This document shows positions 24,750 to 33,646 of a stretch of DNA of 64,000 nt, piece by piece. The first letter of the stretch is position 1. The number at the start of each line of letters is the position of its first letter. The translations under genes and the position numbers were made by a program. The stretch comes from Corynebacterium jeikeium (GTDB lineage Bacteria; Actinomycetota; Actinomycetes; Mycobacteriales; Mycobacteriaceae), in the NCBI RefSeq assembly GCF_000738265.1, contig NZ_JFCQ01000016.1, positions 1 through 64,000 of the forward strand, in the 5' to 3' direction. The notes under the pieces are model-generated. The model saw only the letters and a program-made list of their open reading frames with translations, did no database searches and was not told the DNA's origin.

Positions 24750-25496
24750 ATGCGCTGGACGAGCGAGGACCGACACACACTGGCAGACCTGGCGCGCGAC
24801 CAGGAGGAGCTGGGGATCGCACAGGCGCGGCTGGATTCTCTGCCTGAACAGGCGGCGCTGGAGGAGCTGCTGGCGAAGAAGCGAGCGGAGCAGCGTAAAA
24901 ATGTGCTGAATAAGGCGCAGGTCAGGAGTGACCAGGCGACGGTGCAGCGCCTCCGCCAGGACGTGGCGAAGTTGAAGGAGCGAGAGCGCGCCAACGTGGC
25001 GGGGCTCAGCGCGCAGACCGACCCCGAGCGGCGGCGGGATCTAAAGCACGACCTGCGCAGTACTCGCGACCGCTTGCGGGAGATGGAACAGCGGCTGGAA
25101 CGTTCCGCGAAGGTGCAGTCGCTGTTTAGCGGAGCCAACACTGCTGCCGAGCAGGCCGATAGCCAGACGCACGCGAAGATCGACGCGGACATCGCCGCCG
25201 CGCGGATCGACGTGGAGCGGGCGACCAGTGCGCTGCAGGCGGATATCTCTGCGATCCAGGCGCGGCTAGCCCAGCGGCGAACAGCGCTAGAGGACACGAA
25301 CCCTGGCCTACTACAGGCCTACGACCAGCAGATGTCCGAGCATGGCGTGGGTGCCGCAGAGTTGCAAGGGCGGACGTGCCAGGCGTGCTTCATGGAGCTC
25401 GACCCGCTGTCGATGAAGGAGCTCGACGCGCTGGCCGACAGTGGTAGTGGGGAAGTGCCGCGGTGCCCTGAATGTAATGTCCTGCTGCTGCGATAA
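24750..25496 (+). CDS. Coiled-coil zinc-ribbon protein (DUF164/CT398 type)
   Basis: Residues 10-180 are almost entirely a charged alpha-helical coiled coil. The C terminus is a four-Cys zinc ribbon: CQACFMEL and CPECNVLLL. Proteins of this kind are found in many bacteria beside the Nif3 gene and the RNase H/phosphatase gene, exactly as here. A nucleic-acid or protein-bridging role is suspected in the family. GGAGG precedes the start. Confidence 0.85.
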   Translation: MRWTSEDRHTLADLARDQEELGIAQARLDSLPEQAALEELLAKKRAEQRKNVLNKAQVRSDQATVQRLRQDVAKLKERERANVAGLSAQTDPERRRDLKHDLRSTRDRLREMEQRLERSAKVQSLFSGANTAAEQADSQTHAKIDADIAAARIDVERATSALQADISAIQARLAQRRTALEDTNPGLLQAYDQQMSEHGVGAAELQGRTCQACFMELDPLSMKELDALADSGSGEVPRCPECNVLLLR

Positions 25497-25575
25497 AGTG
25501 GCGTGAAGATCGCGCACGGCGGCGCGAGGTTGTGCAAGACGGCAGACGATGGTTTTCAGCAGACGAGGGTGATGA

Positions 25576-26946
25576 ATGATGCGCTTAGACGTGGAATGCG
25601 ACGGAGGATCCCGCGGTAACCCGGGCATCGCTGGCTGTGGCAGCTCGGTTCTGGATGGCGACCAGGAAGTCGCCGCACGCTGGGAGTTCATCGCCAAGGC
25701 CACCAACAACGTGGCCGAGTACCAGGGGCTCATCAACGCCCTGGAGCTGGCCATCGAAGTCGCGAAAATGCGCGGTGCCGCGCCGTCCGAGCTGGAGATC
25801 CAGGTGCGCATGGATTCCAAACTCGTCGTCGAGCAGATGAGCGGCCGTTGGAAGATCAAGCACCCCGACATGAAGCCCCTGGCCGCGCGGGTGAAGGAGC
25901 TGGAAGCGATCCTCGCCGCCGTGACCTATAACTGGGTGCCGCGCGCGCAGAACAAGCGCGCCGACGAGCTGGCCAACCGCGCCATGGATGACAAGGTTGG
26001 GGGTCGCTGGTTTGATGACGCCCTCTCGTTCCAACCTGCCGCCGATTCAGCGAGCGCTGGCGCGGGGGCCGGGGCAGGGTCTGCGGAGGTTGCCACGGCG
26101 CAGGCGACGCCAGCTGTTCCGGCGCAGACGGCTCCGGCTCCAGCGCAGGAGGCCGCAAGCTCGCCGGAATGGCACCCCGGCGGGAAGCCGACGCGCCTGT
26201 GGGTGCTACGTCACGGACAGACGGAGATGAGTGTTCAACGGCAGTTCTCCGGACTTTCCGACCCGGAGCTGACCGCGCACGGACAAGAGCAGGCCAAGCG
26301 GGCCGCAGCGTACGTGGCAGGGCAGCTGGCTGGCTGGCGTGGTGGCGCTGGCGCGGTGGCCATTTACAGCTCCCCGCTGAAGCGCACTCGCCAGACCGCG
26401 GAGGCCGTGGCCGAGGCACTTGCGAACGCCGGCGGGGCTGGTGGCTCCAGTGACGCTGGCAACGCAACTGGCACCGCAGGCGGCGCTGCAGCTCGGCCCC
26501 GCGTCCACACCACCGAGGCCCTCATTGAGATGAACTTCGGCGACTGGGAAGGCCGCACCTTTGCCGAGGTCATGGACGAATTCCCCCTCGAGCACGACGC
26601 CTGCCTCTGGGACAGCTCCGCCGCCCCCAGTGGAGGTGAAAGCCCCGATGACGTGCTCGCCCGCGTCCGCCCCTTCCTCCGCGACGTAGCCCGCAACCAC
26701 CCGGGCGAGGACGTCGTGCTGGTCAGCCACGTCACCCCCATCAAATCCATCCTGCGCCACGCGCTGTGCGCAAGCGGTGCCATCTACCGCACACTGCACC
26801 TGGACCTGGCGGGGCTTTCCGTCATCGAGATCTTCGGTGCCGATGGGGCGGTCCGCGGGGGAGAAGTGGGCGTCCAGAATAAAGACAGTGCAGTAGTGCG
26901 ACGGGTGAACGATACGCACTTCCTGGATACAGAAACGGTGCGCTAG
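25576..26946 (+). CDS. Bifunctional RNase H / acid phosphatase
   Basis: This is a fusion of an N-terminal RNase HI domain and a C-terminal histidine phosphatase (Rv2228c-type). RNase H landmarks: DVECDGGSRGNPGIAG, EYQGLINALELA, RMDSKLVVEQMSG and RAQNKRADELANRAMD, covering the catalytic Asp/Glu residues. A 60-residue Ala/Pro linker follows. The phosphatase domain has WVLRHGQTEMS (phospho-His motif), FGDWEGRTFAEV and VLVSHVTPIK. The RNase H part removes RNA from RNA-DNA hybrids. The phosphatase substrate in relatives includes alpha-ribazole phosphate. Neighbours rnpB and an RNB ribonuclease suggest an RNA-metabolism cluster. Confidence 0.93.
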   Translation: MMRLDVECDGGSRGNPGIAGCGSSVLDGDQEVAARWEFIAKATNNVAEYQGLINALELAIEVAKMRGAAPSELEIQVRMDSKLVVEQMSGRWKIKHPDMKPLAARVKELEAILAAVTYNWVPRAQNKRADELANRAMDDKVGGRWFDDALSFQPAADSASAGAGAGAGSAEVATAQATPAVPAQTAPAPAQEAASSPEWHPGGKPTRLWVLRHGQTEMSVQRQFSGLSDPELTAHGQEQAKRAAAYVAGQLAGWRGGAGAVAIYSSPLKRTRQTAEAVAEALANAGGAGGSSDAGNATGTAGGAAARPRVHTTEALIEMNFGDWEGRTFAEVMDEFPLEHDACLWDSSAAPSGGESPDDVLARVRPFLRDVARNHPGEDVVLVSHVTPIKSILRHALCASGAIYRTLHLDLAGLSVIEIFGADGAVRGGEVGVQNKDSAVVRRVNDTHFLDTETVR

Positions 26947-26956
26947 AGTTAACCCT

Positions 26957-27420
26957 TGTCGAGACGGCCGGGCGATCGCGGCGCGCGGAACCACCCTGCA
27001 CACGGGGCAGGCCGGGCGCGGAGGAAAGTCCGGACTCCACAGGGCAACGGTGGTTGCTAACAGCAACCCGGGGCGACCCGCGGGAACAGTGCCACAGAAA
27101 ACAAACCGCCCGCCACAGGCGGGTAAGGGTGAAAAGGTGCGGTAAGAGCGCACCAGCGCCCCAGGTGACTGGGGTGGCTAGGTAAACCCCACCGGGAGCA
27201 AGGTCAAGGTGCCCGCACGCGCGCTATCCCAGATAGTGCAGACGTGCGGCGTAGCTCTAGGGCTGCCCGCCCAACAATGAGCAGGTAGGCCGCTTGAAGC
27301 CATCAGCAATGGTGTGCTCAGATGGATGATCGCCTCGTCCCACGCTGTCCTCGCGTGCCATAGGTGCTGCGGGGCGGGCGGGGGATAGGACAGAATCCGG
27401 CTCACAGGTCGTCTCGACGC
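26957..27420 (+). ncRNA. rnpB: RNase P RNA, bacterial A type
   Basis: This is the catalytic RNA of RNase P, which matures tRNA 5' ends. P1 is closed by GTCGAGAC (26958-26965) and GTCTCGAC (27411-27418). Conserved landmarks are GAGGAAAGTCCGGACTCC, ACAGAAAACAAACCGCC, GGGTGAAAAGGTGCGGTAAG, GGTAAACCCCACC and ACAGAATCCGGCT. Its 5' part follows the RNase H gene by 10 nt. The exact ends are estimated from P1. The protein subunit gene is not in the window. Confidence 0.96.
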
Positions 27421-27495
27421 AAAAATCTTTTGGGGTGTGGCTGGGGCGGGGCGTTGGGCTGCCGCGGGCAGGGTGGTTGTGCCACTCTTGAAGGC

Positions 27496-28965
27496 ATGAA
27501 ACTTTTCGCCGCCGAGCTGAACTTCCGCACCATCGCCGAGGAGTTCGAACTGCCGGAACACTTTCCGGAGGACGTGCACGCCGAGGCTCTGCACGCCACC
27601 GATCGGTACGCGGATCAGCGCCGCGACCTGCTGGATGTTCCCTTTGTGACGATCGACCCGGCCGGTTCGATGGACCTGGACCAGGCGGTGAACATTCAGG
27701 ACGCAGACGGGGCTGGCGGGGCTGGCGGTGGCGGCGCGGACCCGGCTGACGGCGCGGCTCGGTGGCGCGTGCGCTACGCCATCGCGGACGTTGCAGCGTT
27801 CGTCGACCCGGCCGGGGCTCTGATGGCGGAGTCCCTGCAGCGCGGCCAGACTATGTACCTGCCCGACGAGCCGACCCGCCTGCACCCCGCGGAGCTGTCC
27901 GAGGGCAGTGCCTCGCTGCTGCCGGACCAGACCCGCCCCGCCGTGGTGTGGGATATTCTGCTGCGCGCCGACGGTGAGGTCGCGGACTGCACCGTGTACC
28001 GCGCGCTGATCCGCTCCGTGAAGCGCTTCGATTACACCGAGGTTGAGGCCGACATGAAGCGTGGCACTCTTCACCCCGCCATCGCGCAGCTGCCGGAGGT
28101 TGGCCGGGCGCGCCAGTCCTCTGACCTGCGGCGAAAGGCTATCAACCTGCGCTTGCCTTCCATTTCCGTGGAGCGCACCGAAAGCGACGACGGCACCGAG
28201 CGCTACGTCCTGGACATCGACGAGCGTCTGGAGATGAACGACTTCAACTCCGAACTTTCCCTTCTGGCGGGTATGTGCGCCGGCGAGATGATGGTTCGCG
28301 CCGGAGTCGGCATCCTGCGCACCCTGCCTCCCGCCGGAGACAAGGAAATCGCCGCGTTCGACAATGGTGCGCGCGCGTTGGGCTTTGATCGCTCCGGTCG
28401 TTCGATCGGGGAATTGCTCGCTGATATTGACGCCTCCACGCCGCGCGGCATGGCACTCATGCGCGACGCGCAGAGTCTCCTGCGCGGGGCGGGGTACCAG
28501 CACTTCGGCCTGGTCGGCGGGGATGCCGACGCAGAGCCCAGCATCCACGCCGGCATCGGTGGCCACTACGCGCACGTCACCGCGCCTTTGCGTCGGCTGG
28601 TGGACCGCTTCGCCACGGAGGTTTGCCTGGCGATCGCGAACTCCCAGCCCATCCCGGAGTGGGTCACCGCTAACGTAGACCAGGTGCTCAGCACGATGAA
28701 GTCCAGCGGCCAGACGGCTAGCGCCGTCGACCGTGCCTGCCTGAACCTCACCGAGGCAGTCGTTCTGCAACCGTGGGTCGGCCAGAACTTCAACGCCACC
28801 GTCCTGCATAGCGACGGCGCAGACAAAGCAAAAATCCTGGTCGAACAGCCGCCCATCTTGACGACTTGTGTTGGCGGCCCGGACGAGGCGTCAACAGTAA
28901 AAGTAACCCTGGTCATCGCCGAACCCGCAGCGCGAAAGGTGCGTTTCGCCTGGCCAGCGGATTAG
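27496..28965 (+). CDS. RNB-domain ribonuclease
   Basis: This is a 3'-5' exoribonuclease of the RNase II/R family. The RNB catalytic signature IDPAGSMDLDQAV carries the metal-binding Asp residues, followed by RVRYAIADVAAFV, TMYLPDEPTRLHP and HFGLVGGDADAEPSIHAGIGGHYAHVTAPLRRLVD. Flanking cold-shock and S1 domains seen in full RNase R are absent. The 489-residue length is that of the short actinobacterial form. A Gly/Ala stretch interrupts the RNB domain near residues 72-84. The ATG at 27496 is the first start after rnpB. Confidence 0.9.
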   Translation: MKLFAAELNFRTIAEEFELPEHFPEDVHAEALHATDRYADQRRDLLDVPFVTIDPAGSMDLDQAVNIQDADGAGGAGGGGADPADGAARWRVRYAIADVAAFVDPAGALMAESLQRGQTMYLPDEPTRLHPAELSEGSASLLPDQTRPAVVWDILLRADGEVADCTVYRALIRSVKRFDYTEVEADMKRGTLHPAIAQLPEVGRARQSSDLRRKAINLRLPSISVERTESDDGTERYVLDIDERLEMNDFNSELSLLAGMCAGEMMVRAGVGILRTLPPAGDKEIAAFDNGARALGFDRSGRSIGELLADIDASTPRGMALMRDAQSLLRGAGYQHFGLVGGDADAEPSIHAGIGGHYAHVTAPLRRLVDRFATEVCLAIANSQPIPEWVTANVDQVLSTMKSSGQTASAVDRACLNLTEAVVLQPWVGQNFNATVLHSDGADKAKILVEQPPILTTCVGGPDEASTVKVTLVIAEPAARKVRFAWPAD

Positions 28966-29003
28966 CGCGGGGGCTGTCCAGTGTGTGTGGTACACATAGG
29001 CAT

Positions 29004-29195
29004 ATGAGCGAAAACGATGCGCAGAAGTGGTACTACGACACGAAGACTGGGCAGGTCAGCCAGGGTAAGGAAGGCGCCTGGGAAAACCGCATGGGGCCCT
29101 ACGACTCGCGCGAGGAGGCCCAGGCGGCTATCGAGACCGCGCAGCGGCGCGCCAAGGAAGCCGAGGAGTACGACGCGGAAGAGAATGACGACTAA
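29004..29195 (+). CDS. Small conserved acidic protein (SPOR-like)
   Basis: Sixty-three residues: KWYYDTKTGQVSQGKEGAWENRM, then GPYDSREEAQAAIETAQRR and an acidic tail. The pattern WYYDTKTG...MGPYDSREEA recurs in small actinobacterial proteins labelled SPOR-domain or hypothetical; the fold suggests a small sequence- or glycan-binding module. Its function is unknown. Its end overlaps the next gene by 11 nt. Confidence 0.7.
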   Translation: MSENDAQKWYYDTKTGQVSQGKEGAWENRMGPYDSREEAQAAIETAQRRAKEAEEYDAEENDD

Positions 29196-29616
29196 GGATT
29201 CGGACGGCGCGGGTTCGAGCGCTGGCGGCGCGGGCGAGCGTTCGTGGCTGGCGCGCACGCTGCTGCCCGAAGGGGAGGAGCCCGACCCGCGCTTCACCCT
29301 CGCCAACGAGCGGACCTTCCTGGCGTGGATCCGCACTAGCCTGGCGTTTCTTGCCGGTGGCGTAGCTTTGGAAGCTTTCCGTTCTCCGAGCGTCCCCGAG
29401 CACCTGTGGAGCGGCGCAGCTGTGTTGGTGCTGCTCGTCGGCATGCTGATCGGGCTGGGTGCGGCGGTGCGCTGGCTTCGCGTGGAACGTGCCATGCGCA
29501 CCGGGAAGGCTTTGCCTGTGCCCGCGATCGTGCCCTTCTTGGCGGGCGTGGCCGTGGTGGCTTGCGCGGTGGTGCTGGGGTTTGTGATCTTCGGTGACTT
29601 CGGGCTGGAGCTCTAG
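29185..29616 (+). CDS. DUF202 membrane protein
   Basis: The 143-residue protein starts at an ATG inside the preceding gene. It carries the DUF202 signature DPRFTLANERTFLAWIRTSLAFLAGGVAL, then two more hydrophobic segments. Three membrane spans in total are expected. Function is unknown. The next reading frame begins directly at its stop codon and encodes a second DUF202 protein, so the pair may work together. Confidence 0.82.
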   Translation: MTTKDSDGAGSSAGGAGERSWLARTLLPEGEEPDPRFTLANERTFLAWIRTSLAFLAGGVALEAFRSPSVPEHLWSGAAVLVLLVGMLIGLGAAVRWLRVERAMRTGKALPVPAIVPFLAGVAVVACAVVLGFVIFGDFGLEL

Positions 29617-30003
29617 TTGCCTGCGCCTCGGATCCCTGCGCGCCGGACTTCCGCGCGCCGGACTACGCGCCAGACTCCTGCGCGCCCGCACTCTGACCTG
29701 GGACTTCAACCGGAGCGCACCAGCTTGTCGTGGCAGCGCACCTTGTTGGCGCTGCTGGTCGTCAGCGCGATGCTGTTCCGATGGATCGGCCGCTACGGTG
29801 TGATCGTCCTGCCCGCCGCAGGAGTGTTGGTGCTGCTCGCAGCGCTGATTCTGCTGACCCAAAGGCGTCGCTACCTGCGCTTCAGCGCCGGCCTGCGCGC
29901 CGAACGCCTCACTGCCAACGTCGGATCGGTCGTCGCGGTGACTGCGGCGGTCCTGATCTGCGGCGTGGTCGCCGCCATCTTCGTTATTCTGGACGCCATC
30001 TAG
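29617..30003 (+). CDS. Second DUF202-like membrane protein
   Basis: The 128-residue frame follows the previous stop with no gap and starts at TTG. After an Arg/Pro-rich leader, GLQPERTSLSWQRTLLALLVV matches the conserved first span of DUF202, followed by two further hydrophobic segments and the basic loop TQRRRYLRFSAGLRAERL. The start is uncertain, but the membrane part is convincing. Confidence 0.75.
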   Translation: MPAPRIPARRTSARRTTRQTPARPHSDLGLQPERTSLSWQRTLLALLVVSAMLFRWIGRYGVIVLPAAGVLVLLAALILLTQRRRYLRFSAGLRAERLTANVGSVVAVTAAVLICGVVAAIFVILDAI

Positions 30004-30036
30004 CCCCAACCGCTTAATACTGTTGTACTGTCCTAA

Positions 30037-30795
30037 GTGTTGATAAAGCACACCGTTCAAGGTGGGCAGCTGTGTGCAGTGAGAATAGAGGGGCAAGAGC
30101 TGGTGGACATAGATGTTTTCTATCGGACTTTTGACGTCTCTGATGTTGCCCCAGGGGCTAATGTCTTAGATCTCATCTTTTACGGGTTGATCCTCTTTAC
30201 TGTTCTGTCCAGCATTATGGCCTGGGCGGCAATCATAATTTTGATTTCCAGATCGATTTGGAGAAAAAAGAACCCCGGCAGACAATCCCGTATGTGGGCA
30301 GTTTTCTTTGCTCTGTCCTTTTCGATATACGTGGTTTCTATTCCGTTGTCCTTCAAATTAGTGCTGTTCCCGGGTGGAATATCCTCCAGAATCTACGCGC
30401 TGGATAAATATGGGAATGGGAGGGCGGTTCCCATGGTGTCGGAAGATTCCCCAATGAACACTGTGAGAATGGATCGCACCAAGAAGACATTTTTGGAGAA
30501 GTACCATCGAGAGGTCCAAGACGCTTTGTCTAGTGACCCAGAGTTAATGCAGTATGACCTTGTGGGATGTAGGGATCAGGGGGATGACAAGCATGAGAAG
30601 TCAATCCTCTGCGGCGGCTATTTGGATTCCGGTGTTCATGCTGTTAAGGGAGGGAAAAAATTTTCGTTAAATCCCTATTCTCATTTTGGGGAGAGGCCAG
30701 AATCTATTCGAGAAAGAAAGAGGATGGAATTGGAAAACTCGCCTGGCGGCGGCATGCCGGTTCGGCTTAAGGTTTACATTTCTGGGCGAAGCTAG
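30037..30795 (+). CDS. Unrecognised protein with two membrane segments
   Basis: I do not recognise this 252-residue protein. It has two membrane segments, near residues 44-72 (FYGLILFTVLSSIMAWAAII) and 86-112 (MWAVFFALSFSIYVVSIPLS). A 140-residue, mostly polar C-terminal domain with two or three Cys follows (GCRDQ..., LCGGY). The start codon is uncertain (TTG at 30037; other starts exist inside). Its base composition is visibly more AT-rich than both neighbours, which suggests acquisition by transfer. It has no operon partners: DUF202 genes end upstream and element C lies downstream. Confidence 0.6.
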   Translation: MLIKHTVQGGQLCAVRIEGQELVDIDVFYRTFDVSDVAPGANVLDLIFYGLILFTVLSSIMAWAAIIILISRSIWRKKNPGRQSRMWAVFFALSFSIYVVSIPLSFKLVLFPGGISSRIYALDKYGNGRAVPMVSEDSPMNTVRMDRTKKTFLEKYHREVQDALSSDPELMQYDLVGCRDQGDDKHEKSILCGGYLDSGVHAVKGGKKFSLNPYSHFGERPESIRERKRMELENSPGGGMPVRLKVYISGRS

Positions 30796-30906
30796 TGGTG
30801 GCTGGCAGCGGCCGATGATGCTTGGCGGTGTTTGTTGGCGGCTGATGATGCTTGGCGGTGGGGCATGGGCTGGCGTGGGCATGGTGACAGGCGGTAGCTG
30901 GCGCGC

Positions 30907-31034
30907 TAAATGTCGTTAAAGTGGTAAAACGTTATTGGCAACGATTGTGATTACTGTAAAACTGCAGGTCAGTGTGGTTTTAGTTTCTGGAAAAATTTCT
31001 TCGGGAAGACGAATTACCACTTTTACGACATTTA
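30907..31034 (+). repeat. Intergenic inverted-repeat element C
   Basis: TAAATGTCGTTAAAGTGGTAA at 30907-30927 is inverted at 31014-31034 with one mismatch. Between them lies the core CTGCAGGTCAGTGTGGTTTT (30962-30981), shared with elements A, B and D. It sits in the 475-nt gap between the unrecognised membrane protein and panB, whose 3' ends converge. The remainder of that gap (30796-30906 and 31035-31270) is G-rich, locally repetitive sequence (TGATGATGCTTGGCGG twice; GTGGGGCTGGTG-type strings) with no gene. Confidence 0.8.
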
Positions 31035-31270
31035 GTGGTTTATGAGGCGGCGCCAGCCCGCTCGAAGGGTGTCAGAGTGGCCTGTGGGGCTGGTGTGGTG
31101 CGGCGGAAGGTGGGTGTGGGTGAGCGGCAGGGTCTGAGGGGGTGGTCGTGTGACCAGTGGGGTTAGTGGGGCTGGTGCGGCGCGGTGGAAGGTGGGGTGG
31201 GCTGCTGAGGTGGGTGGCGGGCAGCAAGGATCCAGGGCGGCCCTGGCCAGGGTGGCCCAGGCCAGCCAGC

Positions 31271-32131
31271 CTAGAAGCAGTGCTCCGCTGCCGGGAACTC
31301 GCCCGTAGCGACCTCCCGCTTGTAAGCCGCAGCGGCGGCCGTCATATCCGCGCCCACCGAAGCCCACTGCTTAGCGAAGCGTGGACGGTGCCCACCGGCC
31401 GGGAAGGCAGCCATGTCGTGCCACACCAGAACCTGCCCATCACAATCTGGACCTGCGCCGATGCCAATTGTCGGGATGGCCAGCTCCTTGGTTACCGAAG
31501 CAGCCACGTCCGCGGGCACCATCTCCAGCACCACCATGTCGGCACCGGCTTCCTGCACAGCGCGGGCGTCGGCCAGCAGCTGCTCGGCCCCAGCCCCGCG
31601 GCCCTGCACTTTGAAACCTCCCAGCTGGTTGACGGACTGCGGAGTAAAGCCGATGTGCGCGCACACGGAGATACCGGCGTCCGTAATAGCGCGAATGCGA
31701 TCCGCCATCCGCACCCCGCCTTCGATCTTCACCGCGTGCGCGCCCGTGCGATGCAGCATCTCGGTGGCGGCCTTCACGGCCTGCTCGTCCGAGGCCTCAT
31801 AGGTGCCGAAGGGCAGGTCAGCGACCACAACGGCATTGCCGGCCCCGCGGACGACGGCGGCGACCAGGTAGACCATTTCGTCCATGCTGATGCGCTGGGT
31901 GGCGTCGTAACCAAAGACCACATTCGCGGCAGAATCGCCGACCAGCATGATCTCCACCCCGGCCTCGGCGAAGGCGACGGCGGTGGAGTAGTCGTAGGCG
32001 GTCAGCATCGCGAACGGCTCGCCGGATCCTTTGCGCGCCTTCAGGTCGGCGATGCGCACCTTCTTGGTGGGGACCAGGTAGCCGGTGGGGGTGGAGCCCG
32101 ATGTTCCAGATGTTGCAGTCATGCTGTTCAT
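31271..32131 (-). CDS. panB: Ketopantoate hydroxymethyltransferase
   Basis: PanB adds a hydroxymethyl group from methylene-THF to 2-oxoisovalerate, the first committed step of pantothenate synthesis. Landmarks: [71 protein letters not shown] and [19 protein letters not shown], covering substrate, metal and catalytic Glu sites. The ATG at 32129-32131 has GGAGG 11 nt upstream; upstream frames to 32167 are less likely. No panC follows in the window. Confidence 0.95.
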   Translation of the reverse strand: MNSMTATSGTSGSTPTGYLVPTKKVRIADLKARKGSGEPFAMLTAYDYSTAVAFAEAGVEIMLVGDSAANVVFGYDATQRISMDEMVYLVAAVVRGAGNAVVVADLPFGTYEASDEQAVKAATEMLHRTGAHAVKIEGGVRMADRIRAITDAGISVCAHIGFTPQSVNQLGGFKVQGRGAGAEQLLADARAVQEAGADMVVLEMVPADVAASVTKELAIPTIGIGAGPDCDGQVLVWHDMAAFPAGGHRPRFAKQWASVGADMTAAAAAYKREVATGEFPAAEHCF

Positions 32132-32223
32132 TCTAAGTGACGCCTCCAGCACCAACGACCCGGCCACCGGTGAAGGCCAGGAAAGGGGGCGCGGCGAAGA
32201 GGGAAGCTCTTACAATGGGTTCT

Positions 32224-33561
32224 ATGAATCGCCAACAGGAATATGTTCTGCGCACGCTGGAAGAGCGCGAGATCCGCTTCGTTCGCCTTTGGTTTACGGA
32301 TATCCAGGGGTACCTCAAGTCCGTGGCGGTGGTGCCGGCGGAGCTGGAGGGGGCGTTCCAGGAGGGCATCGGCTTTGACGGCTCGGCGATTGAAGGGTTT
32401 TCGCGCGTGGCGGAATCCGACACGATCGCACAGCCCGATCCGTCGTCGTTCCAGATCCTGCCTTTCAAATCCGATACCGGGGAGCTGTCGGCGCGCATGT
32501 TCTGCGATATTGCGATGCCGGATGGCACCCCTTCGTGGGCGGATCCGCGCCAGGTTCTGCGCCGCCAGATGAAGGCCGCAGCGGACCAGGGCTTCAGCTG
32601 CTATGTGCACCCGGAGATTGAGTTCTTCCTGGTCAAGGAGCTAGAGACCAATGGCTACCCGCCCGTGCCGACGGATAATGGTGGCTACTTTGACCAGGCC
32701 GTCACGGACGATGCGCCGGCTTTCCGCGCCCACGCGATTGGCGCGCTGGAGCACATGGGTATTTCGGTGGAGTTCTCTCACCACGAGAACGCGCCGGGGC
32801 AGCAGGAGATCGATCTGCGCTATGCCGATGCCCTGACGATGGCAGATAACGTGATGACTTTCCGCTACTTGATTAAGCAGGTAGCCCGCCGCAATGGAGT
32901 GGCGGCGACGTTCATGCCGAAGCCTTTCCAGGAACATGCCGGTTCGGCTATGCACACCCACATGTCGCTGTTCGAGGGGGATACCAATGCCTTCCACGAC
33001 CCGGATGATGAACTGCGTCTGTCGGGCACCGCGAAGTCCTTTATCGCGGGCATTCTGGAGCACGCGCCGGAGATCACTGCGGTGACGAACCAGTGGGTGA
33101 ACTCCTACAAGCGCATTACGTCCGGTGATGAGGCTCCGCGCGCGGCGGCGTGGGGTGCGTCGAACCGTTCCGCGATGGTGCGCCTGCCGATGTACACGCA
33201 GCACAAAGCGGCTTCCCGTCGCGTGGAGGTGCGTTCGCCGGATAGCGCGTGCAATCCGTACCTGGCGTATTCGGTGTTGCTGGCAGCGGGCCTGAAGGGC
33301 ATCAAGGAGGACTACGAGCTGCCCGCCCCGGCGGAGGAGGATGTCTCCCGCATGACCCGCCGCGAGCGCATCGCCGCAGGTTACAAGGATTTGCCGTCTG
33401 ATCTGAACAGCGCGCTGCGCGAGATGGAGCGTTCCGAGCTGGTCGCCGATGCCCTCGGCGAGCACGTATTCGAGTACTTCCTGCGCAACAAGTGGCGCGA
33501 GTGGTACGAGTACCAGTCGCAGATCACGCCGTGGGAGCTGCGGAATAACTTGTCTTTCTGA
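32224..33561 (+). CDS. glnA2: Glutamine synthetase, GlnA2 type
   Basis: This 445-residue class I glutamine synthetase starts MNRQQEYVLRTLEEREIRFV, as in actinobacterial GlnA2. It contains GIGFDGSAIEGFSRV, the active-site stretches YVHPEIEFFLV and AGSAMHTHMSLF, and NSYKRITSGDEAPRAAAWG. GlnA2 enzymes lack the adenylylation-type insert of GlnA1. An earlier in-frame ATG (32215) also exists, but 32224 fits the family N terminus. It is followed after 85 nt by glnE, the regulator of its paralogue, a gene order typical of corynebacteria. Confidence 0.93.
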   Translation: MNRQQEYVLRTLEEREIRFVRLWFTDIQGYLKSVAVVPAELEGAFQEGIGFDGSAIEGFSRVAESDTIAQPDPSSFQILPFKSDTGELSARMFCDIAMPDGTPSWADPRQVLRRQMKAAADQGFSCYVHPEIEFFLVKELETNGYPPVPTDNGGYFDQAVTDDAPAFRAHAIGALEHMGISVEFSHHENAPGQQEIDLRYADALTMADNVMTFRYLIKQVARRNGVAATFMPKPFQEHAGSAMHTHMSLFEGDTNAFHDPDDELRLSGTAKSFIAGILEHAPEITAVTNQWVNSYKRITSGDEAPRAAAWGASNRSAMVRLPMYTQHKAASRRVEVRSPDSACNPYLAYSVLLAAGLKGIKEDYELPAPAEEDVSRMTRRERIAAGYKDLPSDLNSALREMERSELVADALGEHVFEYFLRNKWREWYEYQSQITPWELRNNLSF

Positions 33562-33586
33562 TTCCTTAGTTGACTCTCTTTTATTG

Positions 33587-33601
33587 ATCTATTTATTGAC
33601 G
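33587..33601 (+). promoter_or_regulatory. Short motif shared with the sortase/MFS spacer
   Basis: ATCTATTTATTGACG lies in the 85-nt glnA2-glnE gap. A 14-of-15 copy, ATCTATTTATCGACG, lies at 37520-37534 between the divergent sortase-like and MFS genes. Two such copies in AT-rich gaps could be a regulator site or a promoter, but two instances are weak evidence. Confidence 0.3.
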
Positions 33602-33646
33602 CCCTCACGTACTCACCTTCACTAACCCCAGGAGCACCTGCACTTT

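Noticed and set aside
27178..28809. A 543-codon frame on the minus strand across rnpB and the RNB ribonuclease
   Set aside because: It runs through the structural RNA and is antisense to a clear ribonuclease gene.
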